Below, piece after piece: positions 31,453-40,017 of a DNA stretch of 64,000 bases. The stretch lies in contig JBBIIC010000007.1 in NCBI GenBank assembly GCA_037446725.1, forward strand, positions 47,291 to 111,290, read 5' to 3'. Source of the stretch: JBBIIC01 sp037446725 (lineage in GTDB: Bacteria; Actinomycetota; Coriobacteriia; Anaerosomatales; SLCP01). A program made the translations under genes and the position numbers. The stretch's first letter is position 1, and each line of letters begins with the position of its first letter. The notes beneath the pieces were generated by a model that did no database searches, was not told where the DNA came from, and saw nothing but the letters and a program-made list of their open reading frames with translations.

Positions 31453-33852
31453 GTGCGGCCGCGCTGGCGCAAGGTCGCCCGCGACCTGGCGGGCCACAAG
31501 TTCCGCACGCTGCTCGTAGTGCTCTCGATCGCGGTGGGCATCTTCGCGATCACGGTCGTCATGGGCGGCCGGGGCATCCTCCTGCGCGAGTTCGAGAAGG
31601 TCTACGGCACGTCGGTGCCGGCTACGATCTCATTCGATGTCGACACTGCCGACCAGAGCGTGGTGGAGGCGGTCGAGCGCTACGAGGGCGTGCGCGCGGC
31701 CGAGGGGTTGCGGGCGTTCGCGGCCCGCTACACCAGTGGTGAGCAGCCCGACGACGCGCCCTCGGCGGGCTGGGACACGCTCTTCGTGCGGGCGATGCCC
31801 GACATCTCGGCCTCCGGGATCGAGCGGACGACGCTCGAGGAGGGCCGCTCGTGGCCTCCCGCGGCCGGCGAGATCGTGCTCGAACGCTCGGTCAACATGG
31901 TCGCCGATTACCATCCGGGCGATGTCATCACCGTCGAATCACCCGAGGGCACCCGCGCGCGGTTGAGGGTCACGGGTCTGGTGCACGACATCAACGCGGT
32001 CCCCGCGCAGTTCGTTGCGGGCACGACCGGCTATGTGTCGATGGAGACCCTGCGGCTGCTCGGCGAGCCTGACCGCTTCAACTCCATCCGCCTCGTGTCC
32101 GAGAAGGAGCTTACGCAGGCACAGGCGAGCCGGCTCGCGATGAACATCCGCGACGGCGTGCTCATCTCGCGTGGCCTGCGCGTGCTGCAGACGCGCGTGC
32201 CCGAGCCGGGCGCCCACTTCCTCGGCGACATCTTCAAGGGCGTGTCGCTGTTGCTGCTCGCGCTCGGCGTGCTCAGCCTGTTCCTGTCGGGCTTCCTCGT
32301 GGTGACGACGGTCCAGGCCATCATGTCCCAGCAGGTGAGTCAGGTCGGCATCATGAAGGCGATCGGAGGCCGGGCCGACCAGGTCATCTGGATGTACCTC
32401 GTGATGGTGACCGTCTACGGTCTTCTCGCCGTTATCGTCGGCATGCCCGTGGGAGCCGCCGCAGGGCGCTGGTTCACCGAGTACGCGGCAGGCATGCTCA
32501 ACTTCCGGATCACCTCGCTCGCGCCGCCGCCCTACGTCGTCGCGCTCGGCGTGCTCGTCGGGATGGCCGTCCCGTTGCTGGCGGCGATCGTCCCCGTCCG
32601 CCTCGGCACGCGCATCAGCGTGGTGCGCGCACTCAACTCGACCGGTATGTCGGGGACGTCGTTCGGCCACGGGTTGCTCGACCGCGCGCTCGGACTCGTA
32701 CGCGGGCTTCCGCGCCCGGTGGCGCTTTCGCTGCGCAACACCTTCCTGCGCAAGGGGCGCCTCGCGCTCACCCTCACCACGCTCGTGCTCGCGTCCGCCG
32801 TGGTCATGTCGGTCATGAGCGTGCGGAGCTCTATCCTCGCGACCGTTGATGAGGTCGACATGTGGCGCTTCGACGCCCAGTTCTACTTCGCGCTTCCGCA
32901 GAGCCGGGAGGCGGTCGAGCGCATCGTCTCGTCGGTCGAGGGCGTGGAGGCGGTCTCGAGCATGCCCGAGTACCGGAGCGTGTTCGTGCGATCCGACGGG
33001 ACCGAGTCCGATGCCGTCGAGATCATCGGGGTGATGCCGGAATCGGACTTCGTGGTACCGCGCGTCGCCGAGGGCCGCTGGCTGACGTCATCGGACACAG
33101 CGGCGATCGTGCTCAACGAGGACGTGACAGGCGGCGAGCCGGAGCTTGCTGTCGGGTCGCCCGCCACCTTCAACATCCTCGGCGAGGAGCGCGAGTTCGA
33201 GGTCGTCGGGGTGGTCTCGGCCGGACTCATGGGCCCCGTCGCTTTCGCACCGGTTGACCACCTCGACTCGGTCACCGGCGTCCCCGGTGCTGTCACCCGC
33301 GTGCAGGTGCGCACGCCGACGGGCGATCCGGACGAGCAGGCGCGGGTCGCGCGGACCGTCGAGCAGCGCCTCGAGCAGCGCTCGGTTCCCGTCGCGTTCA
33401 CCCAGACGCAGTCCGAGCAGCGCGACCAGGTCGCGAGCCAGCTCGGCATCCTCGTCACCTTCCTCGCGATCATGGGCGTCATCCTCGCCATCGTGGGGGT
33501 GATCGGGCTCACCGGCACCATGACCATCAACGTGCTCGAGAGCACGCGCGAGATCGGCGTCATGCGCGCGATCGGAGCGTCGCACGGGTCCGTTTACCAG
33601 ATCTTCGTGACGGAGGGTGTCGTCATCGGGCTCATCGCCTGGGCGGTCGGTGCGGTGCTCTCCTACCCGATGAGCGCGGTGCTGCTCGACATGCTGTCGG
33701 GAGCGATGGGTCTGCCGCTCACCTTCGAGTACTCGTGGCCGGGCGTGGGTATCTGGCTCGTGGCGGTGAGCCTCATCGCGGTCGTCGCCAGCCTGCTGCC
33801 GGCGTATCGCGCTTCCCAGGTGAGCGTGCGCGATGCGATCGCCTACGAGTAG
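31453..33852 (+). CDS. FtsX-family ABC permease with two repeats
   Basis: 799 aa. Two MacB/FtsX halves: a first helix (FRTLLVVLSIAVGIFAITVV), a large external domain, three helices around 255-380 containing QQVSQVGIMKAIGGRADQV, then a fifth helix (LALTLTTLVLASAVVMSVMS), a second external domain and three final helices with STREIGVMRAIGASHGSVY. This is the two-fold ABC3 permease architecture used for lipoprotein, peptide or envelope-stress functions. GTG start 2 nt after the ATPase gene. Substrate unknown. Confidence 0.88.
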   Translation: MRPRWRKVARDLAGHKFRTLLVVLSIAVGIFAITVVMGGRGILLREFEKVYGTSVPATISFDVDTADQSVVEAVERYEGVRAAEGLRAFAARYTSGEQPDDAPSAGWDTLFVRAMPDISASGIERTTLEEGRSWPPAAGEIVLERSVNMVADYHPGDVITVESPEGTRARLRVTGLVHDINAVPAQFVAGTTGYVSMETLRLLGEPDRFNSIRLVSEKELTQAQASRLAMNIRDGVLISRGLRVLQTRVPEPGAHFLGDIFKGVSLLLLALGVLSLFLSGFLVVTTVQAIMSQQVSQVGIMKAIGGRADQVIWMYLVMVTVYGLLAVIVGMPVGAAAGRWFTEYAAGMLNFRITSLAPPPYVVALGVLVGMAVPLLAAIVPVRLGTRISVVRALNSTGMSGTSFGHGLLDRALGLVRGLPRPVALSLRNTFLRKGRLALTLTTLVLASAVVMSVMSVRSSILATVDEVDMWRFDAQFYFALPQSREAVERIVSSVEGVEAVSSMPEYRSVFVRSDGTESDAVEIIGVMPESDFVVPRVAEGRWLTSSDTAAIVLNEDVTGGEPELAVGSPATFNILGEEREFEVVGVVSAGLMGPVAFAPVDHLDSVTGVPGAVTRVQVRTPTGDPDEQARVARTVEQRLEQRSVPVAFTQTQSEQRDQVASQLGILVTFLAIMGVILAIVGVIGLTGTMTINVLESTREIGVMRAIGASHGSVYQIFVTEGVVIGLIAWAVGAVLSYPMSAVLLDMLSGAMGLPLTFEYSWPGVGIWLVAVSLIAVVASLLPAYRASQVSVRDAIAYE

Positions 33853-33923
33853 GCGCGGTCTGTTCGGCTGAGCCCTGCTACCATGGCCTCGGCCGTCGAG
33901 TCGGACCGAGGAGGCCGCCGAGC

Positions 33924-34979
33924 ATGACCACGCCCATCGTCGAGCGCTACCCCGGCACCGCCACCCTGCCCGTGGCGGGCATCGCGACGCTGCCGACGCC
34001 GCTGGAGCCGTTCGCGACGGAGGGCGTGTCGGGACCGGAGCACGAGCTGTGGGTCAAGCGCGACGATCTCACCAACGCGACCTACGGTGGCAACAAGGTC
34101 CGCAAGCTCGACTTCCTGCTCGGTGACGCGCTCGCCGGGGAGCGGCGTGCCGTGATCACGTTCGGTGCGTACGGGTCGAACCACGCTCTCGCGACGGCGG
34201 TCCACGCTCGCGCGCTCGGCATCGAGCCGCACGTCGTCATCTCGCCGCAGGCACCGACGGCGTATGCGGCGGCCACGCTACGCGCGCATGCGGCGCTCGG
34301 CACCGAGCTGCACCCCGTGGACGGCTGGGAGGGCATGCGCGAGGCGGCACGGATCAGGCAGGCGCTCACCGGGCGCGACGACATCGAGCCGCTGGTGATC
34401 CCGATGGGCGGGACGAACGCGCTCGGGGCGATCAGCTACGTCAACGCCGCGCTCGAGGTGGGCGAGGGCTTCGACGCGGTCTACGTCGCGAGCGGGACAC
34501 TCGGCACCGCCGTGGGGCTTGCCATCGGATTCGCGGCCGCCGGCGTGGCGACGAGGGTCGTCGGCGTGCGGGTCACGCCGACGGAGATCGCGAACGACGC
34601 GGTCGCGCGCGAGCTTGCCGAGAGCACGGTCGGGCTGCTGCGCTCGCTCGAAGAGGGGTTCCCGGCCCTCCGGTTCGAGGACCTGAACCTCGTGTTGCGG
34701 CACGACTTCTTCGAGCCCGGATACGCGGTCCCGACCCCCGGCACGCGCGGTGCCGTCGCCGCCGCTGCCGACGTGGGTCTGCGTCTCGAGACGACCTACA
34801 CCGGCAAGGCGCTCGAGGCGCTGCGCTCCGACGCAGGAAGGAACGCCCTCGCGGGCGGTAGAATACTGTTCTGGGACACCTACCACTCGGGCCCGATCCC
34901 GGCAGCGGGACCCGTTGAGGCGCTGCCCGCTCATCTGCAGGACTATATCGCCGAGTGCGACCGGCTCTTCGGCAGCTAG
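33924..34979 (+). CDS. PLP enzyme of the D-cysteine desulfhydrase / ACC deaminase family
   Basis: 351 aa, fold type II. LWVKRDDLTNATYGGNKVRKLDFLL contains the PLP-binding Lys (NKVRK) of the DcyD/ACC deaminase group; TFGAYGSNHALATAVHA and YVASGTLGTAVGLAIG are phosphate-binding loops. Members deaminate D-cysteine, ACC or related amino acids; the sequence alone does not settle which. Preceded by GAGGAGG and followed after 30 nt by a threonine-aldolase gene, so both probably belong to an amino-acid breakdown unit. Confidence 0.82.
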   Translation: MTTPIVERYPGTATLPVAGIATLPTPLEPFATEGVSGPEHELWVKRDDLTNATYGGNKVRKLDFLLGDALAGERRAVITFGAYGSNHALATAVHARALGIEPHVVISPQAPTAYAAATLRAHAALGTELHPVDGWEGMREAARIRQALTGRDDIEPLVIPMGGTNALGAISYVNAALEVGEGFDAVYVASGTLGTAVGLAIGFAAAGVATRVVGVRVTPTEIANDAVARELAESTVGLLRSLEEGFPALRFEDLNLVLRHDFFEPGYAVPTPGTRGAVAAAADVGLRLETTYTGKALEALRSDAGRNALAGGRILFWDTYHSGPIPAAGPVEALPAHLQDYIAECDRLFGS

Positions 34980-35009
34980 GCGGGGCGCCCGAGACGGAAG
35001 GGGGCGCGC

Positions 35010-36038
35010 ATGACGCGTCGCGTGAGCTTCGGGTCCGACAACCACTCAGGTGTGCATCCGCGCGTGATGGACGCTTTGGTGCGCGCGAACGAAGGCTACG
35101 TGCACGCCTACGGTGACGACCCGTGGACCCACGAGGCCGCACGCCATCTCAGGGCGGTGCTCGGCGAGGACATCGACGTCGCTTTCACCTTCAACGGCAC
35201 CGGCGCCAACGTCGTCACGCTCGCGGCGCTCTGCCGGCCGTGGGAGTCGGTCATCTGTGCCGAGACCGCGCACATCAACGTCGACGAGTGCGCCGCACCC
35301 GAGCGCATCGCCAATGTGAAGCTCGTTCCGGTCGCCACCCCCGACGGGAAGCTCACTCCCGAGCTCGTGCGCCCGTACCTCGTCGGCTTCGGTTTCGAGC
35401 ACCACGCCCAGCCGCGGGTGATCTCCGTGTCCCAGGCGAGTGAGTACGGCACCGTGTACTCGATCGACGAGCTGCGAGCGCTCTCTGATCTGGCGCACTC
35501 CCACGGCCTGCTCCTGCACGTCGACGGCGCCCGGTTCGCCAACGCGTGTGCCAGCCTCGGCTGTTCGCCGAAGGACGTGCTCGTGCACGGAGGCGTCGAT
35601 GCGCTCTCACTCGGCGGTACGAAGAACGGGATGCTGCTGGGGGAGGCTGTGGTGCTCGTGCACGGCGCACCCACCGACGTCCTGCACTTCGTGCGCAAGC
35701 AGTGCGGCCAGCTCGCGAGCAAGATGCGCTTCATCGCGGCGCAGTTCACCGCGATGTTCGAGGACGGCCTGTGGCTCGAGACCGCGGCGCACGCCAACGC
35801 GATGGCACAGCGGCTTGCCGACGGCGTTCGCGGCGCGGGGATCGAGGTCACGCAGGCGGTCGAGGCCAACGAGGTCTTCGCCCTGCTCGGAGAGAACGCC
35901 ATCCGGGAGCTTTCCGAGCGCTTCGGCTTCTACACCTGGGACGCGTCGCGCGGTGAGGTCCGGTGGGTATGCTCGTGGAGCACGCAACCCGATGACGTGG
36001 ACGCGCTCGTGGCGGCCGTCAGGGACGCGAGCGCGTAG
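35010..36038 (+). CDS. low-specificity threonine aldolase family protein
   Basis: 342 aa, PLP fold type I. SFGSDNHSGVHPRVMDAL and AYGDDPWTHEAARHL are the start of the family; LHVDGARFANACASLG holds the PLP Asp, and SLGGTKNGML the Schiff-base Lys. It cleaves L-threonine or L-allo-threonine to glycine and acetaldehyde, or acts on other beta-hydroxy amino acids. Follows the PLP gene at 33924; a strong hairpin follows the stop. Confidence 0.9.
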   Translation: MTRRVSFGSDNHSGVHPRVMDALVRANEGYVHAYGDDPWTHEAARHLRAVLGEDIDVAFTFNGTGANVVTLAALCRPWESVICAETAHINVDECAAPERIANVKLVPVATPDGKLTPELVRPYLVGFGFEHHAQPRVISVSQASEYGTVYSIDELRALSDLAHSHGLLLHVDGARFANACASLGCSPKDVLVHGGVDALSLGGTKNGMLLGEAVVLVHGAPTDVLHFVRKQCGQLASKMRFIAAQFTAMFEDGLWLETAAHANAMAQRLADGVRGAGIEVTQAVEANEVFALLGENAIRELSERFGFYTWDASRGEVRWVCSWSTQPDDVDALVAAVRDASA

Positions 36039-36071
36039 GCGCCCGGGTCGCCGCACCGCCGCGACCGCGCC
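36038..36071. terminator. hairpin between convergent genes
   Basis: Outer stem GGCGC/GCGCC and inner stem GGTCGC/GCGACC separated by a 3-nt bulge on one side, 9-nt loop. It fills the gap between the convergent threonine aldolase and sugar dehydrogenase genes and could stop transcription from both sides. No T-run. Confidence 0.5.
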
Positions 36072-36080
36072 GTGCGCCGG

Positions 36081-37331
36081 TCAGCGCGCCTCGACGCGGT
36101 AGAGCGCGCCGGCGAAGTCCACGACGTAGAGCTCGCCTTCGTCGTCCTCACCGAACGAGACGACCTGCAGGCCGCTTTCGAGCAGTTCGCGGTTCTCCGA
36201 GGCGCCTCCGGCTTCGCGGACGAGGCCCCAGATCCGTCCGGTCGCGAAGTCACCGTAGAAGTACACGCCCTGCATCTGCGGATGACCGTTGCCCCTATAG
36301 ACGTGGCCTCCGGTGACCGAGCGCCCGGTGGGATGGCGGTACTCTACGATGGGCCAGGAGAAGTCGTCCTGGTTCTCGGTCACGCTCCGGTCGGGTGGAT
36401 AGGGCGAGGTGCCCTCGAAGAGGTTCCACCCCCAGTTTTCGCCCCCCTCACTCGACGCGGGCTGGAAGTCGATCTCCTCGACCGCGTTCTGTCCCACGTC
36501 GCCGATCCAGAGGTCGCCGGTCTCGCGGTCGAACGAGAAACGCCACGGGTTGCGCAGTCCGTACGACCATATCTCGGGCAGTGCCGCGTTGCCGTCGGCG
36601 AAGGGGTTGTCCTCGGGGATCGCGTAGCCGTCCGCCTCGGGACCGATCGTGGAGTCGGGCGACTCCCCGACGTCGATACGGAGCATCGCCCCGAGCAGCG
36701 ACATAAGGTCCTGCCCGTTGCCCATGGGGTCCCCGCCCGAGCCGCCGTCGCCGAGGCTCGTGTAGAGGTACCCGTCGGGGCCGAAGACGACGTGGCCGCC
36801 GTTGTGGTTCGCGTAGGGCTGGGGGACGCTCAGTAGAACGGTCTCGGTTGCTCTCGAGGCGCTGCGGCCTTCAGCCAGGAGGCGCGAGATCACGCTCGTG
36901 CCGGTGCGGTCGGTGTAGCTCACGTAGAACCGCCCGTGCTCGGCGAAGCCCTCGGGGAAGGCGATGCCGAGCAGCCCGCGTTCCGACTCGGTCGATACGG
37001 CGTCGGTCATGTCGAGGAAGGGCTCGGGTTCGACCGTCCCGTCGCGCACGACCTTGAGCAGCCCGCCCTTCTCGGCGACGAATAGCCGTCCGGAGTCGTC
37101 GCCGGCGCCGAGCACCAGCAGCGGCTGGTCGAAGCCCTCGGCGACGGGGACGAGCTCGATCTCAAGGGAGCCGAGCGCGGGTCGGTCAGGCGCTGGCCTG
37201 GTGGTCTGCTCTGCCGGGTCGGGGTCCCCGTCGACGATGACCGGGTCCGAGCCGCGAGCGCAGGCACCGAGCACCAGCGCGCCCGCCAACACCCCCACGA
37301 TCGCCACCCTCCTCCCCAACCGTTTCACCAC
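36081..37331 (-). CDS. PQQ-type sugar dehydrogenase (Gdh-B / YliI-like) lipoprotein
   Basis: 416 aa. Lipobox LVLGACARG near residue 25 predicts a lipid-anchored extracytoplasmic enzyme. Six-bladed propeller motifs of the soluble glucose/sorbosone dehydrogenase family: RLFVAEKGGLLKVV, ERGLLGIAFPEGF, GFYVSYTDR-like strand, PYANHNGGHVVFGPDGYLYT (catalytic His), YGLRNPWRFSFDRETGDLW and DVGQNAVEEID. Oxidises sugars with PQQ in known members; no PQQ synthesis gene is seen here. GTG start preceded by GGAGG. Confidence 0.88.
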   Translation of the reverse strand: MVKRLGRRVAIVGVLAGALVLGACARGSDPVIVDGDPDPAEQTTRPAPDRPALGSLEIELVPVAEGFDQPLLVLGAGDDSGRLFVAEKGGLLKVVRDGTVEPEPFLDMTDAVSTESERGLLGIAFPEGFAEHGRFYVSYTDRTGTSVISRLLAEGRSASRATETVLLSVPQPYANHNGGHVVFGPDGYLYTSLGDGGSGGDPMGNGQDLMSLLGAMLRIDVGESPDSTIGPEADGYAIPEDNPFADGNAALPEIWSYGLRNPWRFSFDRETGDLWIGDVGQNAVEEIDFQPASSEGGENWGWNLFEGTSPYPPDRSVTENQDDFSWPIVEYRHPTGRSVTGGHVYRGNGHPQMQGVYFYGDFATGRIWGLVREAGGASENRELLESGLQVVSFGEDDEGELYVVDFAGALYRVEAR

Positions 37332-37450
37332 GCCACCTCCCGCCGCCGTGCTCTCCCCTCAGAGGTTCCTTCCCGAACTCGCCCCGGCACCCGCCCGATC
37401 GCACCGGCCCGGCCATGCATCGCGTGGCGCGCTCGAGTACCATTGCGCCT

Positions 37451-37963
37451 ATGCTCTACCTCGTCGACGGATACAATGTCACGCGGTCGGACCCTGCGAC
37501 CCGCTCGCTCGAGATCGAGGAGCAGCGAGACCGGCTAGTCGCGCGCCTGCGCGTCAGGGGCGCGGAGCTGCTGGGTTCGGGGCGCATCGTCGTCGTCTTC
37601 GACGGGGCCGAGCACCCGATGAGCGGCTCGGGCGGGGCAGCACCCGTCGACGTGCGCTTCTCGCGGGGAGAGACAGCCGACGACCTCATCGTGCGTCTGG
37701 CAGAGCGCGCGGGCGGCGCCGTGTGTGTCGTGACCTCGGACGCGGGGCTGCGCACGCGCGTGACCGGCGGGCGTTCCGGAAGGGTCGAGGTCCGCGGCCG
37801 CGAGAGCGTGTACGATGCTGCGGGTGGCCGCCGCGCCTTTGGCTGTCGCGGAGCGCGCGCGGGTGGCGGGCGCGACGACGGCACTCTCGGGGTGCCGCCC
37901 GGGGGCAACCGCGTTACGGAGGAACTCAAGAAGCTGTGGGTCGACGAAGAGGGCGAGGGGTGA
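37451..37963 (+). CDS. NYN-domain (YacP-like) ribonuclease
   Basis: 170 aa. MLYLVDGYNVTRSD carries the catalytic Asp and Asn of NYN/PIN-like nucleases; VVVFDGAEH and the ETADDLIVRLAE and VVTSDAGLRTRV segments give the other acidic residues, typical of YacP/Rae1-type proteins. Rae1 in Bacillus cleaves mRNA on the ribosome. The C-terminal part is low-complexity and Gly/Arg-rich. It lies 1 nt before the DUF554 gene. Confidence 0.8.
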   Translation: MLYLVDGYNVTRSDPATRSLEIEEQRDRLVARLRVRGAELLGSGRIVVVFDGAEHPMSGSGGAAPVDVRFSRGETADDLIVRLAERAGGAVCVVTSDAGLRTRVTGGRSGRVEVRGRESVYDAAGGRRAFGCRGARAGGGRDDGTLGVPPGGNRVTEELKKLWVDEEGEG

Positions 37964-37964
37964 G

Positions 37965-38720
37965 ATGCCGGGTCTCGGCGTGATCGTCAACGTAGTGGCG
38001 GTGCTTGCGGGCACCGCGGTTGGTCTGATCTTCGGTCGGCTCATCGCCGACCGGTTCCGGCTCATCGCGTTCGCCGGCATCGGGCTGTCTACCATCGTTA
38101 TCGGTGCGAGTATGAGCATCGGCGGGCTCGGCGACCTGTCCGCGGGCACTCTCGGTGCGTACGCGGCTCTCGTCCTCGTGGGCTCGCTCGTTGTTGGCGC
38201 GCTCGTCGGTGAAGGGCTGAGGATCGAGTACTGGCTGGAACGCTTCGGCCAGGCGCTCCAGGAGCTCTCATACAAGGCGCCCTTCCTCGCACCTGGGAGA
38301 GCGGATCAGCCGGGAGAGAAGGCGCACACGCTGGTCGAGGGATTCGTGACCGCTTCGCTGCTGTTCTGCGTGGGCGCGATGACGGTGCTCGGGTCAATCC
38401 AGGACGGGCTCGGCGATCCCTCGCTGCTCTACCTTAAGGCGCTGCTCGACGGCATCGCATCGATCGCGCTCGCGACCACGCTCGGGGCCGGTGTGGGCCT
38501 GTCGGTCATCCCGATCATCATCATCCAGGGCGGTATCGCGGCCGGAGCGCACTCGGTCGAGGCGTTCATGACGCCCGATGTCATCGCGGCGATCCAGGCG
38601 GTGGGCGGCGCGCTCATTCTCGCCATCGGCTTCGACCTGACCGGCATCAAGCGCCTGCCGGTGGGCAACATGCTGCCGGCGATTCTCGTCGCGGCTGTCG
38701 CCGTGGGGCTGCTTACGTGA
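37965..38720 (+). CDS. DUF554 membrane protein
   Basis: 251 aa with about seven helices. GLGVIVNVVAVLAGTAVGLI at the N terminus, EGFVTASLLFCVGAMTVLGSI in the middle and GIKRLPVGNMLPAIL near the end are the DUF554 signature. The family is thought to be a membrane transporter of unknown substrate. Overlaps the next gene through GTGA at 38717. Confidence 0.88.
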   Translation: MPGLGVIVNVVAVLAGTAVGLIFGRLIADRFRLIAFAGIGLSTIVIGASMSIGGLGDLSAGTLGAYAALVLVGSLVVGALVGEGLRIEYWLERFGQALQELSYKAPFLAPGRADQPGEKAHTLVEGFVTASLLFCVGAMTVLGSIQDGLGDPSLLYLKALLDGIASIALATTLGAGVGLSVIPIIIIQGGIAAGAHSVEAFMTPDVIAAIQAVGGALILAIGFDLTGIKRLPVGNMLPAILVAAVAVGLLT

Positions 38721-39142
38721 ACGCCGCGCTGGATCGCGAGACCGGGGCGAACCTCGAGGGAGTGTTCGCCGAGCCTCCCGCTCCGATCCCCCGCTTCAAC
38801 TGGGGCGCTTTCTTCATTCCGCCCATCTGGGGCGTGGCCAACGGGCAGTGGCCCGGCGTGTTCTTCCTCCCGCTGTGGGTTTTCATCGACAACGTGCTGC
38901 GCGGGCCGAAACCCTACGGCGTCTGGAGCATGGTGGCCGGGTGGACGCTCGCGGCCCTCACGGTCGGCGCCCAAACCCTCTACGCGGCCAACGCGAACCG
39001 TCTTGCCTGGCACCGGGCAGCCGGCCGGATGACTTCCGAGCAGTTCGCGCGTCGCCAGCGCCTGTGGGGGGTCGCCGGCGCGGTCACGATTGCCGGCATG
39101 GCCGTCTGGATCACGCTCTTTGTGCTCGGCTACGGGAGCTGA
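38717..39142 (+). CDS. membrane protein of unknown function
   Basis: 141 aa from a GTG overlapping the DUF554 stop. The segment FNWGAFFIPPIWGVANGQWP followed by FFLPLWVF resembles DUF2628-like membrane proteins with a WGAFFxxxxWxxxxG motif. Three hydrophobic helices are visible, and a basic stretch (QFARRQRLWG) precedes the last. Function unknown; coupled to DUF554 by overlap. Confidence 0.7.
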   Translation: MNAALDRETGANLEGVFAEPPAPIPRFNWGAFFIPPIWGVANGQWPGVFFLPLWVFIDNVLRGPKPYGVWSMVAGWTLAALTVGAQTLYAANANRLAWHRAAGRMTSEQFARRQRLWGVAGAVTIAGMAVWITLFVLGYGS

Positions 39143-39197
39143 CACCCGCGAGCGACGATCGCCCGCCCGGCCACCGGCTCGCGCCCGGTCCGCCCGC

Positions 39198-39854
39198 CTA
39201 CGCGCTCTCGCGCCACCCCTTCACGGTGAACGCGGCGGGGCAGACGTCGTTGAGCGTGCAGGTGCCGCACACGGGGCGCTTGGCCGTGCAGACGGCGCGG
39301 CCGTGGTCGATGAAGCGGTAGTTGACGTGGAACCACTCGTCGCGCGGGAAGACCTCCATGAGGTCGCGCTCGACCTTGTCGGGGTCCTTCTCCTCCGACA
39401 GGCCGAAGCGGTGCGCGAGGCGAAACACGTGCGTGTCCACCGCGATGCCCTCCACCTTGCCGAACGCGTTGCTGATGACGATGTTGGCGGTCTTGCGCGC
39501 CACGCCGGGCAGGCTGATGAGTTCCTCCATCGTGTCGGGGACCTCACCGCCGTACTCGGTGACGATCATCCGTGCCGCCCCCATGATCGACTTCGTCTTG
39601 TTGCGGAAGAAGCCGGTCGGCCGCACGATCTCCTCGACCTCGGCCGGGACGGCGCTCGCGAGGTCCTCGGGCCCTGGGAATCGTTCAAAGAGCACGGGGG
39701 TGACCTTGTTCACGCCGGCGTCGGTGGTCTGGGCCGAGAGGATGACCGCGATGAGCAGGTGGTACGGGGTGTCGTAGTTCAGCATGATGTGCGCGTCGGG
39801 GTAGAGCTCCGCCAGCCGGTCCATGATCACACGCGCTCTCTGCGCCCGCTCCAT
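39198..39854 (-). CDS. nth: endonuclease III
   Basis: 218 aa. Helix-hairpin-helix LPGVARKTANIVISNAFG contains the catalytic Lys; the catalytic Asp is in VDTHVFRLAHRFG. The [4Fe-4S] loop C-x6-C-x2-C-x5-C is complete (CTAKRPVCGTCTLNDVC). It removes oxidised pyrimidines and cleaves AP sites. Start preceded by GGGAGGC. Divergent from mfd, giving two DNA-repair genes at one intergenic region. Confidence 0.95.
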   Translation of the reverse strand: MERAQRARVIMDRLAELYPDAHIMLNYDTPYHLLIAVILSAQTTDAGVNKVTPVLFERFPGPEDLASAVPAEVEEIVRPTGFFRNKTKSIMGAARMIVTEYGGEVPDTMEELISLPGVARKTANIVISNAFGKVEGIAVDTHVFRLAHRFGLSEEKDPDKVERDLMEVFPRDEWFHVNYRFIDHGRAVCTAKRPVCGTCTLNDVCPAAFTVKGWRESA

Positions 39855-40017
39855 CACGCCTCCCGATCCCGCCTCGCACCGACGCCTCGCTGCTGATGGT
39901 ACCCGACCCCACCGCGCTTGACCCTGCGGGTGAGCGGGGATACCCTCGGTGAGCCCCGCGCCGGCACGCCGAGCGCGGGCTTCAGCCGTGTCCGCACCCT
40001 GCCTGCCGAGGAGCCCC